DNA of 39,918 nucleotides, taken from the NCBI GenBank assembly GCA_000433355.1, contig FR893129.1:1-39918 (forward strand), read 5' to 3'. Shown here piece by piece: positions 1 through 6,042 of this stretch (positions within the stretch are counted from its first letter, which is position 1; each line of letters begins with the position of its first letter). The notes beneath the pieces are model-generated. The model made no database searches. It had not been told where the DNA came from and saw only the letters and a list, made by a program, of their open reading frames with translations. A program made the translations under genes and the position numbers. Origin of the DNA: Alistipes sp. CAG:435 (GTDB lineage: Bacteria; Bacteroidota; Bacteroidia; Bacteroidales; UBA932).

Positions 1-43
1 ATATCTCGTTGCTCGCTAACTTTTAGCGGACAGTAATAATATA

Positions 44-271
44 TTATCGTCCGAAAATTCTGGTGATATGCCAGAAATCACTTCTGGCTATCTCGTTCAT
101 CCTGTCAAGGATGTTTTTTCGATAGGATTCTCCATCAATACGTTCTATAAGGAAAGTAGGTGTGGCAGTCTCAAATCAATAACTGCCGAACATCTTGTCA
201 GATAGTGAGTTGAGTAGGCTGAATGGATTGTAGATATCCTCTGAGCCTGCAAAATGGCGGCATTCGATCAT
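44..271 (-). pseudogene. C-terminal remnant of an AAA-ATPase-like / PD-(D/E)XK protein
   Basis: Read on the minus strand from an ATG at 271 to the TAA at 44-46, this 76-codon frame contains EDIYNPFSLLNSLSDKMFG, then SY, a TGA stop (complement of 176-178), then FETATPTFLIERI. The expected family sequence has YNPFSLLN...YWFETGTPTFLI, so the TGA sits exactly where Trp (TGG) is expected. This pattern is typical of the AAA-ATPase_like proteins (PF09820 type) with a C-terminal PD-(D/E)XK nuclease that are abundant in Bacteroidales. Only this segment is recognisable; the ATPase core and the rest of the nuclease domain are missing. I read it as a decayed relic inside a nuclease-rich accessory patch. 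The family assignment is from memory of the motif, not a search. Confidence 0.72.
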
Positions 272-474
272 GCTTCTATGCCAGTGTGAGGCTTGAATAT
301 ATGCCACTTATGGATCCGTAAACCGTAGGTGGCATATCCGTAGGCTCCACATTACGCTCGGAGCGAGGTTGTGTGCTGCCATATTCATAAAGTGCGATCA
401 CGGTATCACTGGGAGGCGGTACGCTGTTGCGATTGATGCCAATGTCCAACCCACTGCGGGCAAAGGCGATTGTT

Positions 475-1446
475 TCATTGTTGTGCAAGCGCTTCCACGG
501 CTGCCTTGTCAAGGCCGGTACACTTGACAATGATGTCCATAGGGGTGTTTGCCTCAACCAAGCGTAAAGCTATTGCCTCCCGTTCGGCAATTTTGCCTTG
601 TTCCAGCCCTTGCTTGACCCCTTCCTCGCGCCCGAACTCTCTGGCGTAGGCTATCTGGTTGTAAGTATCCCGTTCGTTTATCATATTGCTGACATATTCT
701 TGTTTCTCATCCTTTGTAAGGGATATGACCTCCGCCGCCTCGAAGAACCTACTGAATATCCTGTCGACCAACGCAGCCGGACGCTCCAGCAGGAGGTGCA
801 GGTTATTCAGGACGTAGAACCACTTGTCAAGGTTCGTCTTGAGCTCGTCAGGTCCCTTGTCGAATCGCTCGATCTCGATGAACACGAACCGCAACTTGTC
901 CGTCATCAGATCTCCGTTCTTGTCGTCCCTGACTGAATATCTCCGGATCAGCCCTCCGCCTCTTTCGGGGCCGAAATCGAAATTCTGCAACCCGACGAAA
1001 TACACCCCTTTGATGTTGTAGTTCCACCTCTTGCCTTTCACACCCTGCGAGTGCAGAGCCATTCCGGAATAGTACAGTGCCCTTTCCCTGAAATGCTTCT
1101 GGTAGGCCAGTTGTACCTCGATGATGAACTTCTCCCCACTTTCATCCCTGCACATCACGTCGAATCTTGCGTTCCTGTCCCCGGCGGCCATCCCGAGCTG
1201 CTCTGTCGGCAGATATGTGATGTCCTTTATCCTCTTGTCCGGGAAGATCGTCATCAGAAACGCCACAAGGAACTCCTTGTTCATCTCCGTCCCGAAAAGC
1301 CTCTTGAATCCCCAGTCGTTCAACGGGTCGATGTACCGTGGCAGCGCGTCTTCGCTCACTTCGTCGCCGAACCCAGCCCCCTCGTCTTCCAAAAGTGCGC
1401 GGCCCCAGCCGTAGGCACTTAGGTCGCCATATCCATTAACAGCCAT
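475..1446 (-). CDS. Rpn family PD-(D/E)XK nuclease / putative transposase
   Basis: This is a 323-residue protein of the recombination-promoting nuclease (Rpn/YhgA-like, PF12784) group. The conserved N-terminal block RYIDPLNDWGFKRLFG starts near residue 37. The PD-(D/E)XK core is visible as FDVMCRDESG followed by KFIIEVQ near residues 94-112, where Asp and the Glu-x-Gln are the expected metal ligands. The C-terminus (REEGVKQGLEQGKIAEREAIA) is a charged helix and ends in the usual TGLDKAAVEAL motif. Members are DNA endonucleases that stimulate RecA-independent recombination and are often mobile. The start is uncertain: a consensus promoter (TTG, 20 bp, TATCTTTA) overlaps the ATG at 1446, so translation may begin downstream, for example at the GTG of residue 30 (1357-1359), just before the conserved domain, or the mRNA may come from further upstream. 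Confidence 0.85.
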   Translation of the reverse strand: MAVNGYGDLSAYGWGRALLEDEGAGFGDEVSEDALPRYIDPLNDWGFKRLFGTEMNKEFLVAFLMTIFPDKRIKDITYLPTEQLGMAAGDRNARFDVMCRDESGEKFIIEVQLAYQKHFRERALYYSGMALHSQGVKGKRWNYNIKGVYFVGLQNFDFGPERGGGLIRRYSVRDDKNGDLMTDKLRFVFIEIERFDKGPDELKTNLDKWFYVLNNLHLLLERPAALVDRIFSRFFEAAEVISLTKDEKQEYVSNMINERDTYNQIAYAREFGREEGVKQGLEQGKIAEREAIALRLVEANTPMDIIVKCTGLDKAAVEALAQQ

Positions 1447-1476
1447 AAAGATAGTAGTTTTTAATTAGTTATACAA
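1446..1476 (-). promoter_or_regulatory. Bacteroidota-type promoter overlapping the Rpn start
   Basis: On the minus strand TTG (complement of 1474-1476) is followed by exactly 20 bp and TATCTTTA (complement of 1446-1453), matching the Bacteroidota primary-sigma pattern. Its last base is the A of the upstream-most ATG of the Rpn gene, which argues that this ATG is not the start for transcripts from this promoter. Confidence 0.5.
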
Positions 1477-1646
1477 GCATAATCTTCCGCCGACTTTCCG
1501 ATGAATCTTGAGCAGGTTGCGGAAACACGTCCGGAATCACTCTGCGTAGGCCGTGGCTAAAATACAACCAAAACCTCGGATATTCAGCGGGCGGTAGTAA
1601 TTGTCCGGGGGTAAAAATATTTTTTTTATGATAATTTGTGTTTTTT

Positions 1647-2033
1647 ATGGTCGGGGGACGGCCGGCGCTTATCCGGTCGGACATTGATTGGTCGGCGTTC
1701 AACTGCCGGAAGGAGTGGCTTAAGACTAAACTGGCGGATTGGAGCAGGTGGAAGGATTACAATAACGCTGACTTGATCGGTGAAGGGTACCCGCCTCGGG
1801 ACTCGAACGGAGATCCAGATGAGCTGCATCACATAGGCCGGAGACAGGATTCACCGTTCGCGGAACTCACTTGGGCTGAGCATATGGGGGATGGCAACAA
1901 CACGATCCTGCACAGGGTCGGCAAGGAGTCGGAGATTGATCGTGGTGAGTTCGACGGTGAGAAATCCGCTTATTGGCAGGCACGTTTCAGGATGTTCTCA
2001 AAGTCGGAATTAGAAAGTATATATTCAAAGTGA
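1647..2033 (+). CDS. orphan LHH-type HNH/Endo VII superfamily nuclease
   Basis: This 128-residue protein resembles the LHH/GHH nuclease toxin domains of the HNH/Endonuclease VII superfamily. The diagnostic part is DELHHIGRRQDSPFAELTW near residues 59-77, followed by EHMGDGNNTILH, which supplies His and Asn residues of a beta-beta-alpha-metal fold. GGRPALIRSDIDW at the N-terminus also fits free-standing members. Such domains usually sit at the C-terminus of polymorphic or contact-dependent toxins; here the domain stands alone, with an in-frame stop just upstream (1632-1634) and no secretion or pre-toxin module. ATG 1647 is preferred over GTG 1638. No immunity gene is recognisable next to it. 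The gene is divergent from Rpn and followed by two 37-bp repeats. It could be a toxin-module relic or a genuine small nuclease. Confidence 0.75.
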   Translation: MVGGRPALIRSDIDWSAFNCRKEWLKTKLADWSRWKDYNNADLIGEGYPPRDSNGDPDELHHIGRRQDSPFAELTWAEHMGDGNNTILHRVGKESEIDRGEFDGEKSAYWQARFRMFSKSELESIYSK

Positions 2034-2039
2034 CCCGCA

Positions 2040-2076
2040 GGGTAACGAAACGGGGCGATAATGTCGCCGGAGAGTG
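2040..2076 (+). repeat. 37-bp direct repeat, copy 1
   Basis: This begins GGGTAACGAAACGGGG and ends CGCCGGAGAGTG; an identical copy lies at 2091-2127, giving a 51-bp period. Each copy contains the inverted repeat GGCGA-TAATG-TCGCC. The first copy begins six bases after the nuclease stop codon. Confidence 0.9.
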
Positions 2077-2090
2077 CTGGCTGCACCGTT

Positions 2091-2127
2091 GGGTAACGAA
2101 ACGGGGCGATAATGTCGCCGGAGAGTG
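2091..2127 (+). repeat. 37-bp direct repeat, copy 2
   Basis: Identical over 37 bases to 2040-2076, with 14 unique bases between them. A degenerate third start (CTGGCT then ACGAAACGG) follows near 2140-2154. Two exact copies and a 14-base spacer are too few and too short for a CRISPR array. Confidence 0.9.
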
Positions 2128-2204
2128 AAGTATGGGATTGTCTGGCTACGAAACGGACTGGAATCGTTGCTTGGGAAGGAACGGAATGTCGTGGGCAAAC
2201 TACT

Positions 2205-3341
2205 TTATTGGTCAAATAGTTCGGTGGCCTGACGGAAAAGCTCGTCGATGGCTTCTTTGTCGCTTTGTGGTTTTGCCTGACGGGGTGAAGGCTCTTTCTT
2301 TTCAGATTTGCTTTCATCCTTCCGTACGATCTTCTTGGTGGAATCTGATGATTTCACTGTGGCGCTGGCAGCCTTTGCGGATTCCGGCGGATTCCGGAAG
2401 TTATCCTTGTCCGAAGTCGAGTCAGTGGAAGGCGAGCCAATGCCCACCATCTGACCTGAGTCCACAGTCTGAATCACGGGTGCCGAGTCTGTGCCCACAA
2501 CCTTGCTTAAAGAGTCTGTCGCACCTGAAAGTACATGGCGGGTCCAAGGGCGTATGGAAAGCAGAGTCACAAAGGCGATTAAAGCGACAACAGCAAGCCA
2601 CAACGGCAGCCTGGATATGTGTTTGATGGCCTCCTTGACCTCAAGCGCGCTTTGGTAACGCCTCGATGGATCTCTTTGGCAGCATTTCCGGGCCACTTTG
2701 GCGTAGGCCGGACTCAAGCGGTCAATGACGCAGCCAAGCGAGAATATGTCGGTGTGGTAGTCCACGTTGCCTCCGGAAATCAATTCCGGGGATGCATAGA
2801 CCTGCGTCCCCGCGGAACCCTTCAGGACGGAATGCGAATCAGAGTCGGAAAGCCCGAAGTCGATGAGTTTGACATTGTTGCCGTTGTAGGTCAGCATGAT
2901 GTTGGACGGCTTGAGGTCCCGGTGGACAATCTGCTTGGAATGCATATAGGCCAACGCGTCACATGTCTCATTGATGATCTTTGACGCCAATGTCTTGCTG
3001 ATCGCTCCACGGGGCAGGAGAGTGTCCAGAGAGCAACCGTCCACCCATTCCATCTCGATGCAGTTGCCAAGCGGCGGAATGTTCACGAAACCATAGTACT
3101 CACAGATGTTCGGATGGTCCAATGAATATCCTATCTCGAATTCTTTCCTCAACAGACGCTCATAGACGGCGTCACCGGCATATTCACTTTTCAGAGCCTT
3201 ATAGATGCGGAAGCGTCCGTCCTTGTCGGCACGCCAGATCTCGCAGTAACTTTCAGGGTTGCTGCGCATCAGCTCGAAAATGCCTTGTCTCGGGCTTTGA
3301 GCCTCTGTCGGTGTCTCGAAAAATCCGGATGCCTCGTCCAT
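2205..3341 (-). CDS. eukaryotic-like Ser/Thr protein kinase with one transmembrane helix
   Basis: This 378-residue kinase has recognisable Hanks motifs: the lysine region RIYKALK, the catalytic loop VHRDLKPSNIM near residue 139, LIDFGLS near 160, the activation and P+1 region GTQVYASPEL, and DIFSLGCV. The glycine loop is degenerate. A hydrophobic stretch LWLAVVALIAFVTLLSI near residues 243-262 is a single membrane anchor. It is followed by about 110 Ser/Lys/Asp-rich residues, so the kinase domain would be cytoplasmic and the tail periplasmic. The protein ends in AIDELFRQATELFDQ, which looks like the first helix of a TPR cut short. I chose ATG 3341 because a TATCTTTG box lies at 3399-3392, inside the longer reading frame, and the first ATG at 3422 falls in a repeat element. 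It is divergent from the beta-barrel gene at 3601, its probable partner. Confidence 0.85.
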   Translation of the reverse strand: MDEASGFFETPTEAQSPRQGIFELMRSNPESYCEIWRADKDGRFRIYKALKSEYAGDAVYERLLRKEFEIGYSLDHPNICEYYGFVNIPPLGNCIEMEWVDGCSLDTLLPRGAISKTLASKIINETCDALAYMHSKQIVHRDLKPSNIMLTYNGNNVKLIDFGLSDSDSHSVLKGSAGTQVYASPELISGGNVDYHTDIFSLGCVIDRLSPAYAKVARKCCQRDPSRRYQSALEVKEAIKHISRLPLWLAVVALIAFVTLLSIRPWTRHVLSGATDSLSKVVGTDSAPVIQTVDSGQMVGIGSPSTDSTSDKDNFRNPPESAKAASATVKSSDSTKKIVRKDESKSEKKEPSPRQAKPQSDKEAIDELFRQATELFDQ

Positions 3342-3391
3342 TATGCGATTGAATATTCGGAAACTGTCTTCACAATTGTTGGTCTGAAACT

Positions 3392-3399
3392 CAAAGATA
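3392..3399 (-). promoter_or_regulatory. -7 box of the kinase promoter
   Basis: Minus-strand TATCTTTG (followed by AG) matches the Bacteroidota -7 consensus. It lies about 50 bp upstream of the chosen kinase ATG and 13 bp from the end of the 165-bp element. No TTTG -33 box is evident at the usual distance. Confidence 0.5.
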
Positions 3400-3412
3400 A
3401 CCATTTTTATGT

Positions 3413-3577
3413 TAAGGAACATGAAAAAAATAAGTTGCTTCAGATTAAGAGAAGATTTTCGAGGATAGATCTTTTTTTTGAAGAAGGAGTGTGCCGGTGG
3501 ACATGACTGATGAGAAAAGAGATCTAGACCGAAAAGATTCCTTAAGATGATGCAGGTTATTTTTTGAATGTTACTAA
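3413..3577 (+). mobile_element. 165-bp palindromic MITE-like element, copy 1
   Basis: This stretch is repeated in reverse complement at 37393-37557. The copies differ only by one extra T in a T-run and one missing C, with no substitutions. The element is near-palindromic end to end. Its ends are TAAGGAACAT and, read from the other side, TTAGTAACAT. The arms share AAAAATAA, TTAAG, TTTTCG and TAGATCT, and the apex is GTGCC-GGT-GGCAC (here missing one C). TAA flanks both ends of both copies and may be a 3-bp target duplication. It encodes nothing. It fills the divergent promoter region between the kinase and beta-barrel genes. It could be a MITE moved by a transposase elsewhere, or a hairpin RNA gene. 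Confidence 0.85.
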
Positions 3578-3582
3578 ATTTG
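3575..3582 (+). promoter_or_regulatory. -7 box upstream of the beta-barrel gene
   Basis: TAAATTTG fits TAnnTTTG and straddles the right edge of the 165-bp element: its TAA is the element's last three bases. It lies 19 bp upstream of ATG 3601. No clear -33 box is seen. Confidence 0.4.
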
Positions 3583-3600
3583 TATGATGCATCGAGGTTT

Positions 3601-4575
3601 ATGAGGTATATTCATCGACATATTCTTTTGGTTTTGCTTTCCGTGCTTTGTTTTTGGCCTTCCGCTGCCGCCGCGCCGCAGTCGGACAACTACGGCAAGG
3701 CGTTGGACAAGTACGCCTACATCTGTGACCGCTGCGTGGAGATGCGGGCCAAGGTCGAGTCCGGGCAGAGCATCCAGATGGAGTCCTTGAGCTCGCTTCT
3801 GGCTGAACTCTCGTCGCTCAGGAAGACGTTGTCCAACGCTTCGGGGAAGATGTCAGCGGCACAGGCGGCCCGTTTTGAGGCGATCAAGGTGAAGTATATG
3901 CAAGGGATGAAGGCTTTCGGGAAGAAGCCGGACAGACCGGAAGTCATTTCAATCCAGAGGATAAAACCGATCTCTGAGCCAGTCGAAGTGAACGCTCAGG
4001 TATTTCGATCAGAGTCGCTTCGATGGTTGGTGAGCCCCGTCGAACCATTGGCTCAGCAACCGGAACTAGTGGCTCAGCGACTTGAAGGGAAAAAACAGCA
4101 CCGGAAGGAAGGGCTCAGGTTGGCCGTCCTTGCCGACGCTGGAATATTCCCGACCCCATCATATGGTGCGATGGCGGTGGCGACTTGGAAAGGCATCGGC
4201 GCATACGTCAACTATCGGAGTGATTTCCGGAAGAATGAATATTCCTACACATGCACCAGCGATGGTGACACTGAATATGGCCGCATCTGGACCACAGGAA
4301 AGTCCCGTGCAGACCGTACCATGATCACCGCCGGTCTCGCCATGTTCACTTCCCGTCGTTTCGGATTCTTTACCGGAGCCGGTGTGACATCTTACACTCG
4401 CTGTTGGGAGGACGTTTCCGGTCAGTGGGCCAAAGTGGAGGACAAGTCATTCAAAAGTCCGGCGGCCGATGTGGGATTGTTCCTGACATTCAGCCCGTTG
4501 ATACTGTCCGTGGGTGTCACGTCGGATTTTTCCGGCCATGCTGATCTTCAATTCGCCGTCGGAGTCTTTTTCTAG
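3601..4575 (+). CDS. secreted helical-domain plus beta-barrel-like protein, divergent partner of the kinase
   Basis: From ATG 3601 this is a 324-residue protein with a signal peptide (HILLVLLSVLCFWPSAAAA). A helical segment of about 80 residues follows (YGKALDKYAYICDRCVEMRAKV, LLAELSSLRKTLSNASGKM). A proline/glutamine-rich linker comes next, then a C-terminal region of alternating hydrophobic/polar strands ending in FAVGVFF, where a terminal aromatic is typical of outer-membrane barrels. It has no enzymatic motif I recognise. An upstream ATG at 3568 is rejected because it lies in the repeat element. The linker (3974-4085) is built from REP-like sequence read in frame. The divergent placement next to a membrane kinase suggests a signalling pair, but this is inference from context. 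Confidence 0.7.
   Translation: MRYIHRHILLVLLSVLCFWPSAAAAPQSDNYGKALDKYAYICDRCVEMRAKVESGQSIQMESLSSLLAELSSLRKTLSNASGKMSAAQAARFEAIKVKYMQGMKAFGKKPDRPEVISIQRIKPISEPVEVNAQVFRSESLRWLVSPVEPLAQQPELVAQRLEGKKQHRKEGLRLAVLADAGIFPTPSYGAMAVATWKGIGAYVNYRSDFRKNEYSYTCTSDGDTEYGRIWTTGKSRADRTMITAGLAMFTSRRFGFFTGAGVTSYTRCWEDVSGQWAKVEDKSFKSPAADVGLFLTFSPLILSVGVTSDFSGHADLQFAVGVFF
3974..4085 (+). repeat. REP-like repeat arms read in frame
   Basis: Degenerate copies of the palindromic arm CTGAGCCTGTCGAAG and its complement recur here: CTGAGCCAGTCGAAG (3974-3988), TGAGCCCCGTCGAAC (4031-4045), TTGGCTCAGC (4048-4057) and GGCTCAGCGA (4071-4080). They encode SEPVEV, SPVEPLAQ and ELVAQ, the linker of the secreted protein. Confidence 0.6.
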
Positions 4576-4638
4576 AGGTGTCTTTTTTGCGACGTTTTTG
4601 GGCATATTCGTTCCCCAAGAACTCCAGAGGCCCCTCTT

Positions 4639-4668
4639 CGGTGACAAAAACCGCCTTTGTCGTCACCG
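4639..4668. terminator. hairpin between convergent genes
   Basis: CGGTGAC (4639-4645) pairs with GTCACCG (4662-4668), and the inner ACAAA can pair with TTTGT. It sits between the convergent beta-barrel and HTH genes. There is no adjacent T-run, so its role as a terminator is weakly supported. Confidence 0.35.
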
Positions 4669-4680
4669 GAGAATCCCATC

Positions 4681-5250
4681 TCAAAGTGTCTTCAGATGAT
4701 TGAGCCCGCCTTGGCGGCCGGCTATGTAGGACGGAGTGTATTCGCCGTCCCTGAGGATTCTGGAAATGTAGAGAGGGGAGCCTTTTATGAAGTTGGCGGC
4801 CTCAAAGCGGTCTCCTTGCCTGAGTTTGGAGTTGAGGGAGGATTCTACTTCAAACAGGTAGTCGCCCATGTACTTGAGTGTGACCTTGCGATTGGGATCC
4901 CAACCGATCTCAACTCTGGAGTCCGGCGCCAGGTCGCAGGAGTTGATGAAGTTGGCCGTGAAGAATCTTGACTGGAACGCCGTAGAATTCTTAATGCTTT
5001 CACAGAATGTCTTATAGTCTGTTGAGCCGATATATTTGGCCAGTACATCAAGTGTTGTCTGCCGAGGAAGCGGGGTCATGTTGACATAACCCCACATCCT
5101 TTTCAGTGTGGAGGCGGAAATTCTTTCATGGGTCTCGCTTTCAATCTCTTGAGCCAGAGAGTAAAAGTCAGTGGATGTCATGACACTCTTACAGAATCTC
5201 TTCTCCACAAGAGACATCAAGTAATTAATTTCCGGGATCTGCCTGCTCAT
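4681..5250 (-). CDS. winged-helix-like DNA-binding regulator of a Bacteroidota-specific family
   Basis: This 189-residue protein has the N-terminal pattern LVEKRFCKSVMTSTDFYSLAQ, then SASTLKRMWGY, then RQTTLDVLAKYIGSTDYKTFC. I recognise this as a recurring Bacteroidota family with a helix-turn-helix-like head (residues 1-85). The C-terminal 100 residues look like small beta strands (SRVEIGWDPNRKVTLKYMG, LYISRIL) and may bind a ligand. It starts 12 bp after the upp stop codon on the same strand, so the two are probably co-transcribed, hinting at control linked to pyrimidine salvage or simply a shared promoter. The function is inferred; target genes are unknown. Confidence 0.65.
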   Translation of the reverse strand: MSRQIPEINYLMSLVEKRFCKSVMTSTDFYSLAQEIESETHERISASTLKRMWGYVNMTPLPRQTTLDVLAKYIGSTDYKTFCESIKNSTAFQSRFFTANFINSCDLAPDSRVEIGWDPNRKVTLKYMGDYLFEVESSLNSKLRQGDRFEAANFIKGSPLYISRILRDGEYTPSYIAGRQGGLNHLKTL

Positions 5251-5262
5251 ACAATGGCCTTT

Positions 5263-5892
5263 TTACTTCGTGCCGAAGATTCTGTCTCCGGCGTCACCAA
5301 GTCCGGGAATTATGTATGCGTCTTGGTTCAGGCACTCGTCAATCGCGGCCACGAATATGTCAACGTCCGGATGTTCTTTCTGCACGCGGGCGATTCCTTC
5401 CGGAGCTGCCACGAGGCACATAAGCCTGATGTTCGAGCATCCACGCTCTTTCAGCATTGTCAACGCGTCGCAGGAGCTTCCTCCGGTGGCGAGCATCGGG
5501 TCGGTCACGATCACGAGACGCTTGTTTATGTCTTCAGGGAGCTTGCAGTAATAAACCACAGGAGTGTGGGTCTTCTCGTCACGGTAAAGTCCTATGTGTC
5601 CGACTTTCGCCACGGGAACGAGTGTCTGGAGTCCGTCCACCATGCCGATGCCGGCGCGGAGAATCGGGACAATGGCGAGCTTGCGGCCCGATACCTTCTT
5701 GGCTGTCATCTTACAGATAGGGGTCTCTATCTCGATGTCGTCAAGAGGAAGATCCCTGGTGATCTCGTATCCCATCAGAAGGGAAATCTCTTTAAGCAAT
5801 TCGCGGAAATCCTTGGAACCGGTTTCCTTTTTCCTCATAATCGTCAGCTTATGCTGGATCATGGGATGGTCAATAACGTGCACTGCGCTCAT
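5263..5892 (-). CDS. upp: uracil phosphoribosyltransferase
   Basis: This 209-residue protein has the usual Upp length. Upp makes UMP from uracil and PRPP in cytoplasmic pyrimidine salvage. Visible landmarks are HPMIQHKLTIMR at the N-terminus, ILRAGIGMVDG, the PRPP-binding loop IVTDPMLATGGSS near residues 129-141 and the uracil-binding C-terminus YIIPGLGDAGDRIFGT. The start MSAVHVIDHP matches family N-termini. On the minus strand TAACTTTA lies just upstream and could be a -7 box. The DNA-binding protein gene follows after 12 bp; the EamA transporter gene is divergent. Confidence 0.95.
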   Translation of the reverse strand: MSAVHVIDHPMIQHKLTIMRKKETGSKDFRELLKEISLLMGYEITRDLPLDDIEIETPICKMTAKKVSGRKLAIVPILRAGIGMVDGLQTLVPVAKVGHIGLYRDEKTHTPVVYYCKLPEDINKRLVIVTDPMLATGGSSCDALTMLKERGCSNIRLMCLVAAPEGIARVQKEHPDVDIFVAAIDECLNQDAYIIPGLGDAGDRIFGTK

Positions 5893-6007
5893 TGGGTAAA
5901 ATTTTTCGTAAAGTTACCATATTTTTTCCACACTTGCACGGTTCCCGGCCAAGTTTATTCACTGCCTGTCACATGAGCCGGAACACAATAATATTCCTGA
6001 AAAAGAT

Positions 6008-6015
6008 TATCTTTG
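6008..6015 (+). promoter_or_regulatory. -7 box of the EamA transporter gene
   Basis: TATCTTTG followed by CA matches the Bacteroidota -7 element and lies 27 bp upstream of ATG 6043. It overlaps a TTG that would otherwise give a 10-codon longer frame, so ATG 6043 is the likely start. No -33 TTTG is seen. Confidence 0.55.
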
Positions 6016-6042
6016 CACCCGGTTAGTATAGCAGTAATTGTT

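Noticed and set aside
276..557. 93-codon minus-strand frame beyond the 3' end of the Rpn gene
   Set aside because: It overlaps the Rpn C-terminus in another frame, has biased low-complexity residues (PPPSDT, STQPRS) and resembles no family; adjacent decayed coding sequence is the better explanation.
2040..2127. CRISPR array
   Set aside because: Only two repeats with a 14-base spacer and no cas genes; spacers should be about 26-40 bases.
1970..2317. 115-codon minus-strand frame with a repeated SGDIIAPFRYP peptide
   Set aside because: It overlaps the ends of the LHH nuclease and kinase genes and exists because the 37-bp repeats are open in that frame; no start or family support.
3413..3577. 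Integron attC site
   Set aside because: The palindrome is suggestive, but there is no integron integrase, cassette array or canonical core site, and the two copies are isolated and inverted.
3568..3600. Upstream ATG for the beta-barrel gene
   Set aside because: It lies inside the mobile element and upstream of the -7 box; ATG 3601 gives a clean signal peptide.
6013..6042. TTG start for the EamA transporter
   Set aside because: The TTG is the end of a TATCTTTG -7 box and would precede the transcription start.
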